DNA of 64,000 bases. Source: Tolypothrix sp. FACHB-123 (GTDB lineage Bacteria; Cyanobacteriota; Cyanobacteriia; Cyanobacteriales; Nostocaceae). Positions 1-10,500 of the stretch are shown here, one piece after another. A model generated the notes under the pieces. The model did no database searches, was not told the DNA's origin, and saw only the letters and a program-made list of their open reading frames with translations. A program made the translations under genes and the position numbers. Positions within the stretch are counted from its first letter, which is position 1; the number at the start of each line of letters is the position of its first letter. Location of the stretch: positions 22,856-86,855 of the forward strand of contig NZ_JACJRE010000034.1 in NCBI RefSeq assembly GCF_014697075.1. The letters are read 5' to 3'.

Positions 1-70
1 TATACATCAAGCTTTGTCCCAATCTCAGGTAACCCAGCCTATAAGAGTGGGACTTTCAGCAACAAACTTG

Positions 71-541
71 TTAATCTTCCTCTGGGTACTCCTGTTCATC
101 ATCGTCGCCAAAGATGTGGTCTATAATGTTTTGTGCGCGCCTATTGGAAATATTTAAGGCATCCTGAAGTTCAGAGATATATTCCTGTTCGCTTTCGGGG
201 ACTTCACCGTCAATCCCTACTACTAACAAGGCAGTAATATAGGCAGCTTCTCGATATTCTTCATCTGGTAAAGAAGCGATCGCCTGTTCAATAACTTCTT
301 CTGGATCTTCTTCTTCTAACAAATCGTAAACTTTTTCCGTTAATTGATCAAAGTCTTTCTCGGAGAAATCTTCAAACTGGGAAATTCCAGCTAGCATTTC
401 GCTCAAAGCAAATTCTTCGGTTCTGCTGACACCTTCATCATCAGATGCAGCAGAAAACAATCCAATAACTGCGATGGCTACTTCTGGTTCTAAGGCAACG
501 GAACTGTTGCTTCCTCTATTGGGAAATTTACGTTGAAACAT
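71..541 (-). CDS. TerB-like acidic protein
   Basis: A 156-residue, strongly acidic protein that appears all-helical. Repeated EE/DE-rich helices and the sequence spacing (a segment around residues 20-60 resembling one around 95-140) fit the tellurite-resistance TerB-like fold, whose members bind metal through acidic residues or act as scaffolds. There is no signal peptide or membrane segment, so it is probably cytoplasmic. The ATG at 541 is the only good start. It lies downstream of ilvB on the same strand, but a terminator at about 690-719 separates them, so it is probably transcribed alone. Function is unknown; the family assignment rests on overall sequence character rather than a catalytic motif. 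Confidence 0.7.
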   Translation of the reverse strand: MFQRKFPNRGSNSSVALEPEVAIAVIGLFSAASDDEGVSRTEEFALSEMLAGISQFEDFSEKDFDQLTEKVYDLLEEEDPEEVIEQAIASLPDEEYREAAYITALLVVGIDGEVPESEQEYISELQDALNISNRRAQNIIDHIFGDDDEQEYPEED

Positions 542-689
542 AATTATCCTTTAAAAGTTTTGCGATCGTTGGGAATAGCTATCTTTTGTCCTGAGTTTTA
601 GGATTCCCAAAAAAATCGCTAAATGCACATCACCTAAAATTTTTTTTGCATGAAGCGTGTTATTTGTGATTGTGTAGACTAAAACCCAT

Positions 690-719
690 AAAAAAACGCA
701 GAGGATACAATCCGCTGCG
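690..719 (-). terminator. Intrinsic terminator of ilvB
   Basis: On the minus strand a stem (CGCAG and GGAT on one arm, ATCC and CTGCG on the other, one internal mismatch, 3-nt loop) is followed directly by a run of seven T. It lies about 45 bp after the ilvB stop codon, a classic Rho-independent layout. Confidence 0.75.
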
Positions 720-764
720 GAAAAAATAGTTTTATTCACTAATGACTATTGACCAATGACCATC

Positions 765-2666
765 TTAAAGTTTATTGCCACATTCAGAACAGAAGTTATG
801 AGTGGGCTGGTTTTTCGTCCCGCAGTGGTTACAATACAATGGCTCTACAGCAGTTTTTGGTGCTTGCTTGGGTAAGCCAATCATTTGAGCATTACTCTTA
901 CCAGGGGCTACCATTGGATAGCAGTTTTCATCTCTGGTAACGCGCACATCGACAACTACCGGGCCATTGTGTGCTAGCATTTCGGCGATCGCATCAGCGA
1001 GTTCTTCCCGTTTGCGAATCACCATGCCTTTAATACCATAGGCTTTGGTCAAAAACTCAATATCCGGCATTCCCACTTCCATATTGGAGCAGGAATAACG
1101 CTCACCATAAAAGGCTTGCTGCCACTGGCGTACCATTCCCTGCCAGCCGTTGTTGAGAATAACAGTCTTGACATTTAAGCCATATTGTGCTAATGTCCCC
1201 AATTCTTGCAAACACATTTGGAAACTAGCATCGCCGCTGATACAGATCACTTCTTCATCGGGGAAAGCTGCTTTTGCACCCATAGCGGCGGGGACGCCAA
1301 AACCCATAGTGCCTAAACCAGCACTAGAAATCCAGCGACGGGGGCCATTCTTGAGGAATTGTGCTGCCCACATTTGATGCTGACCGACATCTGTGGTGTA
1401 GAAAGCGTTAGGTGCTTGGCGACCGATTTCGACAATTACCTCTTGGGGTGAGATACTGTCTGGGTGCTGGGGAACTATTAAGGGGTATTCTTCCCGCCAG
1501 CGGTTAATTAAGCTCAACCATTCTTGATTTTGGTTGGGTTTCGCCTTGATACCTGCTTGTTTGCAACGACGTAACAAGTCAACTAAAACATTGCGAACAT
1601 CACCGACGATGGGCACTTCTGGGACGCGGTTTTTGCCAACTTCAGCGGGATCAATATCGATGTGAATGACTTTGGCTTTGGAAGCAAATTCATCTAATTT
1701 GCCAGTTACGCGGTCATCAAATCTTGCGCCAACACAGATTAACAAGTCGCAATCTGTCACCGCAAAGTTAGCGTAGGCTGTACCGTGCATCCCCAACATA
1801 CCCAAAGCGAGGGGATGATGTTCGTCAAAAGCACCAATCCCCATGAGGGTGGTGGTGACGGGAATGCTAAATAATTCTGCGAGTTCTTTAATTTCTTCGT
1901 GGGCACTAGCCGCGATCGCACCGCCACCAACATACAATAATGGTCGGTTACTTTCGCGAATTAATTGAATAGCGGCGTTAATTTGCCGGGGGTTACCCTT
2001 GACTGTCGGACGGTAGCCGCGTAATTTTACAGAACCTGGTTCTACAGGTACATAGTCAAATTCTTCTAAAGCTACATCTTTAGGCACATCAATTAAAACT
2101 GGGCCGGGGCGTCCAGTACTGGCGATGTGGAAAGCTTCGGCGACAATCCGCGCCATATCTTTCGGGTCGCGCACTACATAGGAGTGTTTAACAACTGGTA
2201 GGGTGATCCCATAAATATCAGTTTCTTGGAATGCATCCGTACCAATAGACGCCCGTGGTACTTGTCCTGTAACCACAATCATGGGGATTGAGTCCATGTA
2301 GGCGGTGGCGATACCTGTTACCAAGTTAGTCGCCCCTGGGCCGGAAGTCCCAAAGCACACTCCTACTTTACCTGTAGCGCGGGCATAGCCATCAGCTGCG
2401 TGAGAAGCACCTTGTTCGTGGCGCACGAGAATGTGCTTAATAGTACCAGTTGCTTCTACTTTGTAAAGGTCATCGTAAATAGGCAGAATGGCTCCACCGG
2501 GATAACCAAAAATATACTCAACACCGTGGCGCTGGAGGCTGTCAAGCAGAGCAAAACCGCCGGATGCCCTGGTAGGGGCTACCGAGACGGCTGGAATGCT
2601 GGTATTGGGCTGGGTGTGATTCTCGGTCTGGGGGGGACTGATTCGGGTTGGCGATCGCACTGTCAA
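765..2666 (-). CDS. ilvB: Acetolactate synthase large subunit with C-terminal zinc ribbon
   Basis: Acetohydroxyacid synthase catalytic subunit. It condenses two pyruvates, or pyruvate with 2-oxobutyrate, using ThDP and FAD: the first common step of Val/Leu/Ile synthesis. The N-terminal ThDP domain has the [11 protein letters not shown] and [13 protein letters not shown] motifs. The central FAD-type domain has [11 protein letters not shown], and the C-terminal ThDP-Mg site has GDASFQM followed by NNGWQGMV. At 633 residues it is longer than a typical 560-600 aa subunit. The extra tail carries four cysteines (612, 615, 626, 629) in two CxxC pairs, a rubredoxin-like zinc ribbon. The regulatory subunit ilvN is not in the window. 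The ~25-residue N-terminal extension before the conserved core is polar and low in complexity. Confidence 0.96.
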   Translation of the reverse strand: MTVRSPTRISPPQTENHTQPNTSIPAVSVAPTRASGGFALLDSLQRHGVEYIFGYPGGAILPIYDDLYKVEATGTIKHILVRHEQGASHAADGYARATGKVGVCFGTSGPGATNLVTGIATAYMDSIPMIVVTGQVPRASIGTDAFQETDIYGITLPVVKHSYVVRDPKDMARIVAEAFHIASTGRPGPVLIDVPKDVALEEFDYVPVEPGSVKLRGYRPTVKGNPRQINAAIQLIRESNRPLLYVGGGAIAASAHEEIKELAELFSIPVTTTLMGIGAFDEHHPLALGMLGMHGTAYANFAVTDCDLLICVGARFDDRVTGKLDEFASKAKVIHIDIDPAEVGKNRVPEVPIVGDVRNVLVDLLRRCKQAGIKAKPNQNQEWLSLINRWREEYPLIVPQHPDSISPQEVIVEIGRQAPNAFYTTDVGQHQMWAAQFLKNGPRRWISSAGLGTMGFGVPAAMGAKAAFPDEEVICISGDASFQMCLQELGTLAQYGLNVKTVILNNGWQGMVRQWQQAFYGERYSCSNMEVGMPDIEFLTKAYGIKGMVIRKREELADAIAEMLAHNGPVVVDVRVTRDENCYPMVAPGKSNAQMIGLPKQAPKTAVEPLYCNHCGTKNQPTHNFCSECGNKL

Positions 2667-2841
2667 ACCTCTGACAATAGCTAAGTTAATGCGTGGATTC
2701 TGTAATTAAGAATTCATTTTAATGTAAAAGTTTAATAAAATCTGTACATTAATATCTATTTTTTATATCAGCTAAGACTATACAACTAAGATTTGATTTT
2801 TGCCAACAAGACTTAATCCTAGATTTATTCAGCCTTCCGAG

Positions 2842-2925
2842 TTTTTTTATTCAACAGTCAACACTTCGACAGGCTCAGTGCGGCGCAGTCAACAGTCAAC
2901 AGTCAACATTTAACAATCAATAGTC
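2842..2925. repeat. Short tandem repeats (AGTCAAC type)
   Basis: Several copies of CAACAGT/AGTCAAC lie between the MFS gene and ilvB, interrupted by a CTTCGACAGGCTCAGTGC segment that is a common dispersed cyanobacterial repeat. This is heptameric STRR-type DNA, with no coding sense. Confidence 0.6.
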
Positions 2926-2938
2926 AATTACTGCATAA

Positions 2939-4201
2939 TTAAATGACATCTTGTAATACTCGGCGGGTATTTTTCCAAGCCCAAACACCGACAGCCGCAA
3001 CAATGAGACTCATGGCTACAAGTACAGTCCGCAAACCCAAAAGGTCGGTTAACGGCCCGGTAATTGCCAAAGGTAAGGATAAAGCTATATTCACGGCATG
3101 ATTTTGAAAACCAAACACTTTACCATGCATGTTGGGAGGTGCTTGTTGTTGAATGAGAGTTTGCATCGGTACGCCAATAAAGGCCGCGCCTATGCCTAAT
3201 AATGCACAAAGTCCCAGGGCGACTAATAAGTTGTGAGTGAAGGTAAACACTCCTAAAACCAACGCCATCAGCAAAAATCCGATTAAGGGTAAGGGTTTGC
3301 CATGCAATTTTACACTCCAGTGACCTAAAATTCCGGCACCTAATACCATGCCCACGCCAGCAGCTGCTAAGAAAAAGCCAAACTGTTTTTCTTTTAAGCC
3401 AAAGTCTTCAGCTAATCGAATTGTCAAAACTGTTAAAGCTGCAAATACACAATACAAGGTGACCAGTTGCAGCATGGCATTGACCACTAAACGATTTTTC
3501 TTGAGATAGCGCAAACTTTCTGTGAGTTCTGTCCAAGGCTTACCTGTAACCTGCTGCGTCTCAGGCGCTTTGTGTTCTTTCATGGTAATCGGCTGCATCA
3601 TGACAGCTGATAGGAAATATAATCCAGTAACAATTATTTCCTGTCCGTACTGTTCTCCTAGAAAGTCTTTTGACCAACTCAAAATCGGCTCTCCCACTGC
3701 GAAGCCGACGATTAAAGCACCCATCATTGTGCTGCTAAACAGGGCATTGGCTGCCATTAAATTCTCTGGGCGCACTAACAGGGGAATGGCAGCTTGTTCC
3801 GCTGGGGCAAAAAATTGCGTTACTGTAGAAATCGCAAAAACTAGTATTAATAAGAACAAAAATTCTCGTGGTAAAAACGGAATTGCTAAAGTTAAGAAAC
3901 CACGTATAACATCTGAGCCAACCATAATTAGCTTTTTAGGCCATAGGTCAACAAAGATGCCTCCTGCCGAGCCGAAGAGAATCGCAGGTATGGTAAACAC
4001 TACCATTAGAGTAGAGTGCATCGAGCTTTCTGCCAAGCCGGGAAGGGGCGGGTAGTTTTCTAGCAGGGCAATCATCAACACGAAGAATACCTTATCTGCT
4101 AACTGAGAAACTAGTTGCCCAATCCATAGGAGCATAAAATTACGGTTCTTTAGCAGTGCGCCAAACCCGTTATTAACCGCAGCAGGTTCTGTTGGAAACA
4201 T
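2939..4201 (-). CDS. MFS transporter
   Basis: Major facilitator superfamily protein of 420 residues with about 12 hydrophobic helices. The loop after helix 2 has FVDLWPKKLIM, a divergent form of the MFS loop 2-3 motif. The second half is marked by GVPMQTLIQQQAPPNMHGKV, resembling the EntS/macrolide-exporter-like group of MFS-3 permeases (loop 10-11 'P...GRV' signature). Substrate cannot be told from sequence. ATG at 4201 gives a short cytoplasmic N-terminus before helix 1. The gene stands alone, with a G-rich repeat upstream. Confidence 0.88.
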   Translation of the reverse strand: MFPTEPAAVNNGFGALLKNRNFMLLWIGQLVSQLADKVFFVLMIALLENYPPLPGLAESSMHSTLMVVFTIPAILFGSAGGIFVDLWPKKLIMVGSDVIRGFLTLAIPFLPREFLFLLILVFAISTVTQFFAPAEQAAIPLLVRPENLMAANALFSSTMMGALIVGFAVGEPILSWSKDFLGEQYGQEIIVTGLYFLSAVMMQPITMKEHKAPETQQVTGKPWTELTESLRYLKKNRLVVNAMLQLVTLYCVFAALTVLTIRLAEDFGLKEKQFGFFLAAAGVGMVLGAGILGHWSVKLHGKPLPLIGFLLMALVLGVFTFTHNLLVALGLCALLGIGAAFIGVPMQTLIQQQAPPNMHGKVFGFQNHAVNIALSLPLAITGPLTDLLGLRTVLVAMSLIVAAVGVWAWKNTRRVLQDVI

Positions 4202-4227
4202 TTGATACTACGTAAGAGGTACTAGGG

Positions 4228-4293
4228 TAGATGGGAGCAGGGGTATAGGGCAGAGGGCAGGAGGCAAGGGGGCAGGGTGTAGGGGGCAGGGGA
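4228..4293. repeat. G-rich low-complexity repeat (GGGGCAG units)
   Basis: Imperfect tandem copies of (A/G)GGGGCAGG lie upstream of the MFS gene. They are of the kind scattered through Nostocales intergenic DNA. Confidence 0.5.
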
Positions 4294-4407
4294 TAAAATA
4301 ATCTTTATGTCCTCCTTGTCCTCCCTTCCCTTATCTCCTTATTTTTATCGCTCCGTTGGCAAAATTTCCCTATTTCTCACTCCTGCTGGCCAAGTTTATT
4401 TTCCGGA

Positions 4408-4980
4408 CTAATTGCCTTCATAGTGTCTTAACAACAGGTGTATGAATTGGGCGGCACTAATGCGATCGCTTTTGGGGTAAAATTCCTCAGATGGTTTTAC
4501 CGCAAAACCTAAGACAGTTTGGGGCGATCGCCAAATAGATAAATGGTCAACTGCCGGTTGGGCATAAAAGTGATTTTTCCCGCTACCCAATAAAGACGAA
4601 CTCCAGTGGGTGAAATAATCATGGCTCATCCGGTGGATGGGAAAATCACCCCATAGTGGCACACCCCATCCATCTATAGCAATAAAAGCAGTCACTTTTC
4701 TCCCTAGGAGTTGCCAAGAATGGGCAGCCAGGATTGCTCCGACTACACCTGCGCTAAAGCTAATGAAGATCGCGGATGATTCTAACCTATCGCCTAAGCA
4801 ATTGTGTAAAAATTGTAAAATATGCAATGGCGATATTGTCAGTACACCCTGTTGTGGGTAAACTAGTATATTTACTGATTTTTTAGTAATTGAACTATCA
4901 GAATTTAAATTTAAGCACCCTGAGATAAAACTTTCAGTTAATTCTCGCTCATGCATTCCAGGGCAAATGATGATGTTCAT
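4408..4980 (-). CDS. Alpha/beta-hydrolase-like protein of unknown function
   Basis: A 190-residue protein not assigned to a named family. It opens with a short beta strand (MNIIICPG) and has S74-F-S76-A-G78 after a strand and before a helix. This is a nucleophile-elbow-like arrangement in which the first glycine of GxSxG is serine. A possible acid/histidine pair lies near the C-terminus (D.ISAAQFIHLLL). There is no signal peptide. It resembles small conserved cyanobacterial hydrolase-like proteins. Catalysis is uncertain because the motif is imperfect. Confidence 0.6.
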   Translation of the reverse strand: MNIIICPGMHERELTESFISGCLNLNSDSSITKKSVNILVYPQQGVLTISPLHILQFLHNCLGDRLESSAIFISFSAGVVGAILAAHSWQLLGRKVTAFIAIDGWGVPLWGDFPIHRMSHDYFTHWSSSLLGSGKNHFYAQPAVDHLSIWRSPQTVLGFAVKPSEEFYPKSDRISAAQFIHLLLRHYEGN

Positions 4981-5480
4981 CTATCTTCAATATCTGGTTC
5001 AGAGCTAGGGTTGAGCATTGCTACACTTTCACTGGTTATCAATGCAACATTAATATTTTAAGCAATTACAACGTCGTTAGACAAATTCAGCTTATTACAG
5101 CTTTGCATAAAATCGTTTTTAACGCAGAGGCGCGCAAAGGTAAACGCATTCGCCGTTAGGCGTTCCCGCAGGGTAGGTGTGCGGAGGATTGGTTAGTAAT
5201 TAAGGAAATGCTGTACTAGCATCTAATCCCTAGCCTCTAGCCCCTAGTCCCTTTTTTCCACTTAACTTCTCAGATATCTGTACTAATTAATTGATTTAAG
5301 TATATTTAGGTAAATTTTTCTGTCTAGATCCTCACGATAGAGGTAGGAAAATCAATGCCCCGTTATGATATTTGTAACTATCCTATCCCCCCGGATAGGA
5401 TTTTATTTTACTCAGCCGGGAAATAATCAAGTTATTTCTTTGATACTTCTCTCCATTCTGGTTATATTGAGGAACTCACT
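4981..5480. other. Intergenic region with dispersed repeats and a hairpin
   Basis: No credible gene. It contains a dispersed repeat around 5120-5185 (AACGCAGAGGCGC..., GGCGTTCCCGCAGGGT), a TAGCCCCTAG-type repeat around 5230-5250, and a perfect hairpin at 5380-5401 in the leader of the downstream ferrochelatase-like gene. Confidence 0.5.
5380..5411 (+). promoter_or_regulatory. Leader hairpin upstream of ferrochelatase-like gene
   Basis: ATCCTATCC and GGATAGGAT form a perfect 9-bp stem around a CCCC loop, followed by TTTATTTTA. It sits 80 bp before the GTG start. It looks like a weak terminator or attenuator in the 5' leader; it could also be the terminator of an unseen upstream transcript. 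Confidence 0.5.
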
Positions 5481-6599
5481 GTGGTAGCGACGCCGGAAAA
5501 AGTACAACATACCCATGAGCAATCATCACGTCAAGACCGAGTAGCCGTATTACTTATGGGCTACGGCGAAGTCGAAAGCTACGAGGATTTCGCTAACTAT
5601 AACGAACAGGCTTTAAATCTACTGACAGCAAAATTTGCACCAGTCCCTACCTGGATTTACCCGCCTTTAGCCAAGCTGCTGGCTTTATTTGACCGTCATG
5701 AGTGGGGACACACACATCATGATTTCATTTCCCCACATAACGCTATCTTTGAACAGCAACGCGCTGGGATTGAGAAGAATTTACAAGCTAAGTGGGGTGA
5801 AGGCGTTCAAGTATTCAAAGCGTTTAACTTCTGCGCGCCTTTTTTACCGAAACAAGTTTTAGCAGAAATTAAAAATCAAGGCTTTGACAAAATCTTGATT
5901 TATCCCCTACTAGTGGTTGATTCTATCTTTACTAGCGGGATTGCGATCGAGCAGGTGAATAATGCGTTAGCTGAGTTGGCTGATAGTGATGAACATTGGG
6001 TTAAAGGAATGCGTTACATTCCTTCTTTCTACAACGAGCCAGCTTATATTGATTTGATGGCGCATTTGGTAGAGGAAAAAATTAATGCTGATTTAGCAGC
6101 TACTTATCTACCTTCGCAAATCGGGATTGTGCTGATGAATCACGGTTGTCCCCATAAGGCGAAGGGCTTTACTTCTGGGATTAGCGAAAGTGAAGCGCTG
6201 TATGAATTGGTAAGGGATAAGTTGATTAATCGCTATCCTTTAATTTCTGTGGGTTGGCTAAACCATGACACCCCACTAATTGAATGGACGCTACCTAATG
6301 CGGAGCAAGCGGCTAATAACTTGATTCAATTGGGTGCAAAAGTGATAATCTTTATGCCAATTGGTTTTGCGACGGAAAATCACGAAACTTTATTGGATGT
6401 TCACCACATTATCCATGCTGTGGAGAAGAAGCACCCCGATGTGGATTTTGTACAAATGGCTTGTGTGAATGATCGTCCGGAGTTTTTGGCGATGGTTGCA
6501 GAGTGGGCTGATGAACATATTAGCGCGTTGCGTGCTGAGGAAGGTGTGGCGGTTAATACTCACTTGGATGGACATCATCATCACCATCACCATCATTAA
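5481..6599 (+). CDS. Ferrochelatase-like protein with C-terminal His8 tail
   Basis: A 372-residue chelatase of the HemH fold. The two metal-site regions are present: N220-H221-G near the middle and E299-N-H301-E302 in the C-terminal half, matching the conserved His and Glu of protoporphyrin ferrochelatase. Residues 365-372 are eight consecutive histidines, preceded by a short linker. The chlorophyll-binding CAB helix found at the C-terminus of the usual cyanobacterial HemH is absent, so this is probably a paralogue rather than the main haem-pathway enzyme. Start is GTG at 5481 with GAGGA upstream. It is probably cytosolic. The His tail may store or deliver Fe, Ni or Co; that is inference. Metal and tetrapyrrole substrates are unknown. 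Confidence 0.8.
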   Translation: MVATPEKVQHTHEQSSRQDRVAVLLMGYGEVESYEDFANYNEQALNLLTAKFAPVPTWIYPPLAKLLALFDRHEWGHTHHDFISPHNAIFEQQRAGIEKNLQAKWGEGVQVFKAFNFCAPFLPKQVLAEIKNQGFDKILIYPLLVVDSIFTSGIAIEQVNNALAELADSDEHWVKGMRYIPSFYNEPAYIDLMAHLVEEKINADLAATYLPSQIGIVLMNHGCPHKAKGFTSGISESEALYELVRDKLINRYPLISVGWLNHDTPLIEWTLPNAEQAANNLIQLGAKVIIFMPIGFATENHETLLDVHHIIHAVEKKHPDVDFVQMACVNDRPEFLAMVAEWADEHISALRAEEGVAVNTHLDGHHHHHHHH

Positions 6600-6663
6600 G
6601 GGGGAGTTTTAAACGCAAAGGTACGCTAAGTCAGCGCAGAGAAACGCAAAGGATGATGATTTG

Positions 6664-6705
6664 GGACACTTGACTGAAGTTGAGATTTCAAAGATGCAAG
6701 TGTCC
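6664..6705 (+). terminator. Hairpin after ferrochelatase-like gene
   Basis: GGACACTTG and CAAGTGTCC form a perfect 9-bp stem with a 24-nt loop, about 65 bp after the stop codon. There is no strong T-run, so terminator function is only plausible. Confidence 0.4.
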
Positions 6706-6792
6706 TCTTAATATTTGAAATTTTATCCTACATTAAAAGGTTTTCGGTTGATGTTTAAATCCCCGACTGAAAATGTCTTTAATTTTTAATTG

Positions 6793-7482
6793 TTATGGAA
6801 GTTCGCCAAACTGTTCTCGATAGCGAGAGAGTAAGGATTCTAGTTCGGTGGCGCGTTGGCGCTCTTGTTCTGCTTGTATTTCAGCCTGGATACGTTTATC
6901 AGTTTCTTGTTTGAGTGCTGCAATTAATTCATCATTTACTAATAATTTTTCGCCATTATCTAAGCGATAAAAGCCAATTAATTTTCCTTCTACAGCGAGG
7001 CGTAGTTGTAAGGGTTGGCTGCAATTATCGGTGATTGGTTCATAAATATCTTCGCGCAAGCGATATCCTTGTAGTTGTTGTTCAATCCATTCCCCTTTGG
7101 GGTCGAATAACCAATATTCTTCTACTTCTAAGCTTTCATAGAGATTTTTTTTAGTGGTTTTATCTTCTTCTTGAGTTCCTTTTGAGGTGATTTCAAAAAT
7201 TACTTTTGGTACTTGTTTTTCTTCCCAAATTTTATAGTTATCTCTTCCCCCTGGTTCAACGTCATAAATTACCATGACATCAGGTGCTACTCTTAATTTA
7301 GGAAAGCCTTGGGCGTAATATAAAAATTGATTAGCTAAAACTGTGGCGCGACGACCTTGAAGATATTGTCTGAGAACTTCTAGTGTGGTTAAAATTGCAT
7401 ACAAATGGTCGTAAGTTTCAGCCACAGGTTCTCCATCGCTGCTGGGATAAATAATTTCTGATTTGGGAATAGCGCTAGTCAT
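6793..7482 (-). CDS. Uma2-family (DUF820) endonuclease-like protein
   Basis: A 229-residue protein of the Uma2/DUF820 group, very abundant in cyanobacteria and predicted to have a PD-(D/E)XK nuclease fold. Visible signatures are VAPDVMVIYD (active-site Asp), then KVIFEITSKGT (ExT/K strand), then YESLEVEEYWLFDPKGEWIEQ. The C-terminus is a Gln/Glu-rich coiled coil (about 185-225). These genes occur in many copies and their role is not established. It lies between unrelated genes on its own. Confidence 0.88.
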   Translation of the reverse strand: MTSAIPKSEIIYPSSDGEPVAETYDHLYAILTTLEVLRQYLQGRRATVLANQFLYYAQGFPKLRVAPDVMVIYDVEPGGRDNYKIWEEKQVPKVIFEITSKGTQEEDKTTKKNLYESLEVEEYWLFDPKGEWIEQQLQGYRLREDIYEPITDNCSQPLQLRLAVEGKLIGFYRLDNGEKLLVNDELIAALKQETDKRIQAEIQAEQERQRATELESLLSRYREQFGELP

Positions 7483-7569
7483 AACACATTTATATATGTG
7501 TAAATAAACAATATTCTAGCAACAATTACGAATTACGAACTTGTACTAAGCTTGTCGAAGTATTACGAA

Positions 7570-10500
7570 TTAAAACCTGGTTTCATACTCAACTACAGCG
7601 CGTCCTTCATCACCTAAATTGGTAGAAGCACGCACGCGAATTTCATCATTGAGGCGATAAATAACGTTGTAACGTAAAGATTCGTTAGCAGCAAAAACCC
7701 GCGATAAGGAAGCAGAAAAGTTATTCGATATATCAAATACACCTTCTGCTGCTAAACCGAGTACGGAAACATTTGTTGTGGGGTTGGTGACGAGTGTGGG
7801 AAATAGTCGTAATTCACTTAAGCCGATGGTTTGACCAATTTCTGTAATCGTACCTTGCAAGTTAGAAAAAATTGCTGAACTTGCTAAGTTGATTAGTCCT
7901 AAACCTGCGTCACCTTGTTGTAAGTTGTTTAAAATTGAGCCTCCTAGCAAAGCTACAATTTCTCCGCGATTCCGACTTGGTTCGCTAGTTAATACTAGAT
8001 TTCTTGATAATTCGCTAGCAGGGCCTTTAGCTATGGCTTGAATGCGTACTGTGTTTAAAGTACCAAAGTTAATTGCCGAAATATCTCGAATTTCGCTAGA
8101 GATACGGGAAGTGCGAGCTATACTACCTCTGACTTCAGGGACAATTGTGACTAAGCGGACATCTAAAATGGGGTCGAGTCCCCGACTGGGGGTAAATATT
8201 GCTGTTTGGTCGTAACCACGAGCTAAGGTAAATTGGGTGGTAAACAAATTTATCTGTCCTCCTTGCAGATTTATCTGTCCTTGGGGACGCGGTTTAGCTA
8301 AACTACCGTTAAGTGTGATGTCTCCTTGAGCGACGAAGCTAAATAGGGGTTGACGAGTAACGCGGATATCGTCGGCTAGAATTAGCTGTAAGTTAGCAAA
8401 TTCTACAGAGATTTTCGGTGTATTTACGGGTGTAGATGATGTGGCGCTATCAGGATTAGTATCTGTTTGTGGGGTTGTAAGGGTGATTTCGGGAGAGTTT
8501 GCTGTTGGTGTGGTGGTATTAGTTGTAGCGGTAGCGTTTCCGAGTAAGACTTCACCATTATTTAGCTTAATTGTACCGCCGAGTTGGGGTGCTAAGGCTG
8601 TACCTGTGATGACTGCGTTACCGCTAACTCCGCCTTGATATAGGTTTTGAAAGTTCAATTGCAAGTTATTTATCGCCACGGTGAGGGGGTTGCTGGCTGC
8701 TTGTTGTTGGGCGTTTGGAGTGGCGAAAATGGGGAGGGTTCCTGTGGCTGTTAATTGTCCGCGACTGTATTGTGCTTGGAGATTATCGACAATTAAGCGA
8801 TCGCCTGCAAATTGCGCTGTGCCTGTAACATTAGTTAAGGGTTCTGTGAGGCTTTGGACGTTGAGTGTGGCATTATTAATTGTGGCAATGCCTGTGGTGC
8901 TTGGTTGCTTGAAGGTTCCCTGAATTTGGACGTTGACTTGTCCTTGTCCATCTACCCACTGCACTTGATTATTTAATAAGTTTAATAATGCCAAGCCTTC
9001 ATTTTGTACGTTAGCTTGAATGCTAATACTATCATTTGGTTGAGTATCAGCAAATGGTAATGGAGCCGGAATACTCCCGTTAATTTGAATCGGTTCTGTA
9101 CCTGTAACTAAGACATTACTACCAAAATTTAACCGCGCATCATTATAGTTATAAGCAATTTGGGCTGATTGGATAGATTGATTATTTAAGCTACCATCTA
9201 TTAATGCTAATTCTCCCACAGCTTGGGGACTATTTAAACTCCCACTGAAGGTAGCATTAGCATTGATTTTTCCGGCAATATCTACAGGTAATTGGGGAAA
9301 GAAAGGTTTGATATCAGCAAGGGCTAAATTTTGGATTTGTGCTTGTCCTGATAGGGATTGCTGGCTGAATTGTCCGGTAATAGCTATGAGGGAATTATTT
9401 AAATTGACTTGCAGAGGTTGTAGAGTTAAATTCCCGTTTTCATAATTACCGCTAGCAATAAGTTGATTAATTTTATAATTACCCCATACCCAGTTATCAC
9501 CAACAAAGTCAAAGTCAATATTTAACCCAGATTGCAAAGAACCTGTAACGCCTAATTTGCCGCTAATTATACCTTGTAATTCTGCTAAAGAAGGTATCCG
9601 CCGAGATGCTTGTTCTTGTCTTCTTTGCTGTGCAACTTGTTGGCGAATTTTGGTTACGTAATCTATTTGAGTTAATAAATCTGTATCTGGTAAACTTCTG
9701 GGTTGAGTTTGTAATACTTCAGCGCCAGCTAGGTTTGGTGGCTGTAAACCAGTTAGCGCATCTGTAAAATTGTAAATACTTAATGTTTGCAAGATATTCT
9801 GAATTCTGGCTTGGTCAAAACTCAGTGCAATTTGCAATGGGTTATTACCTGTTGTGGGTAAATTTCCACTGAGTATATAACGATTTTCGCCTTGAATGAT
9901 TTCGCCATTACTTAAATTAAAATTCCCATTATCATAACTAATGTTACCGCGAAATTCATCTGCTGTAATTCTGCCAATTTGGGGTTGGGCAACTGCTATG
10001 TCGCCTACCAAACTATAATCATTTAAGTTAACTGTTAAATTCCCCGATAGTTTTCCGCCAATTGTGCCTAAATTATTATTGGCTGGAATGAATGTTTTAG
10101 CTAGGGATATGGGAAAATCTTGGACGTTGACTACAAGATTATCGCCGATGGTGCGTCCTGTGGCGACGGTGGAATCACGCCGAATATTAAATGCGGTGGG
10201 ACGATTATCTGCGCCTAAAGAAACAGAAATTTGGTCTTGGGTTCCAGTAACTTGAAATTGCGTTCCTTGTCCTGGTTGATAGCGGACATTTCCTGTTAAT
10301 ACTGGATCGAATGCTAAATTATTTACTGCTAAATTTTCTAAGCGAATATTTCCATTAGCAATTGGTGTCGTTGGCGTACCGGAAACTTGTCCGTTAAAAT
10401 CTACCCTTCCGGCTAAAGCAACATTTCCCGGAAGCTGAAACGGTAGAGTTTGCAAATTATAATTTTGTGCTTGGACATTGAGATTTAAGCCGGTAATTTG

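Noticed and set aside
551-739. 62-codon minus-strand frame between ilvB and the TerB-like gene
   Set aside because: It covers the ilvB terminator hairpin and T-run and has no family or ribosome site.
6573-6599. His8 tail as a vector artefact
   Set aside because: Codons are mixed CAT/CAC, the tail follows native sequence and a natural stop, and the flanks are cyanobacterial.
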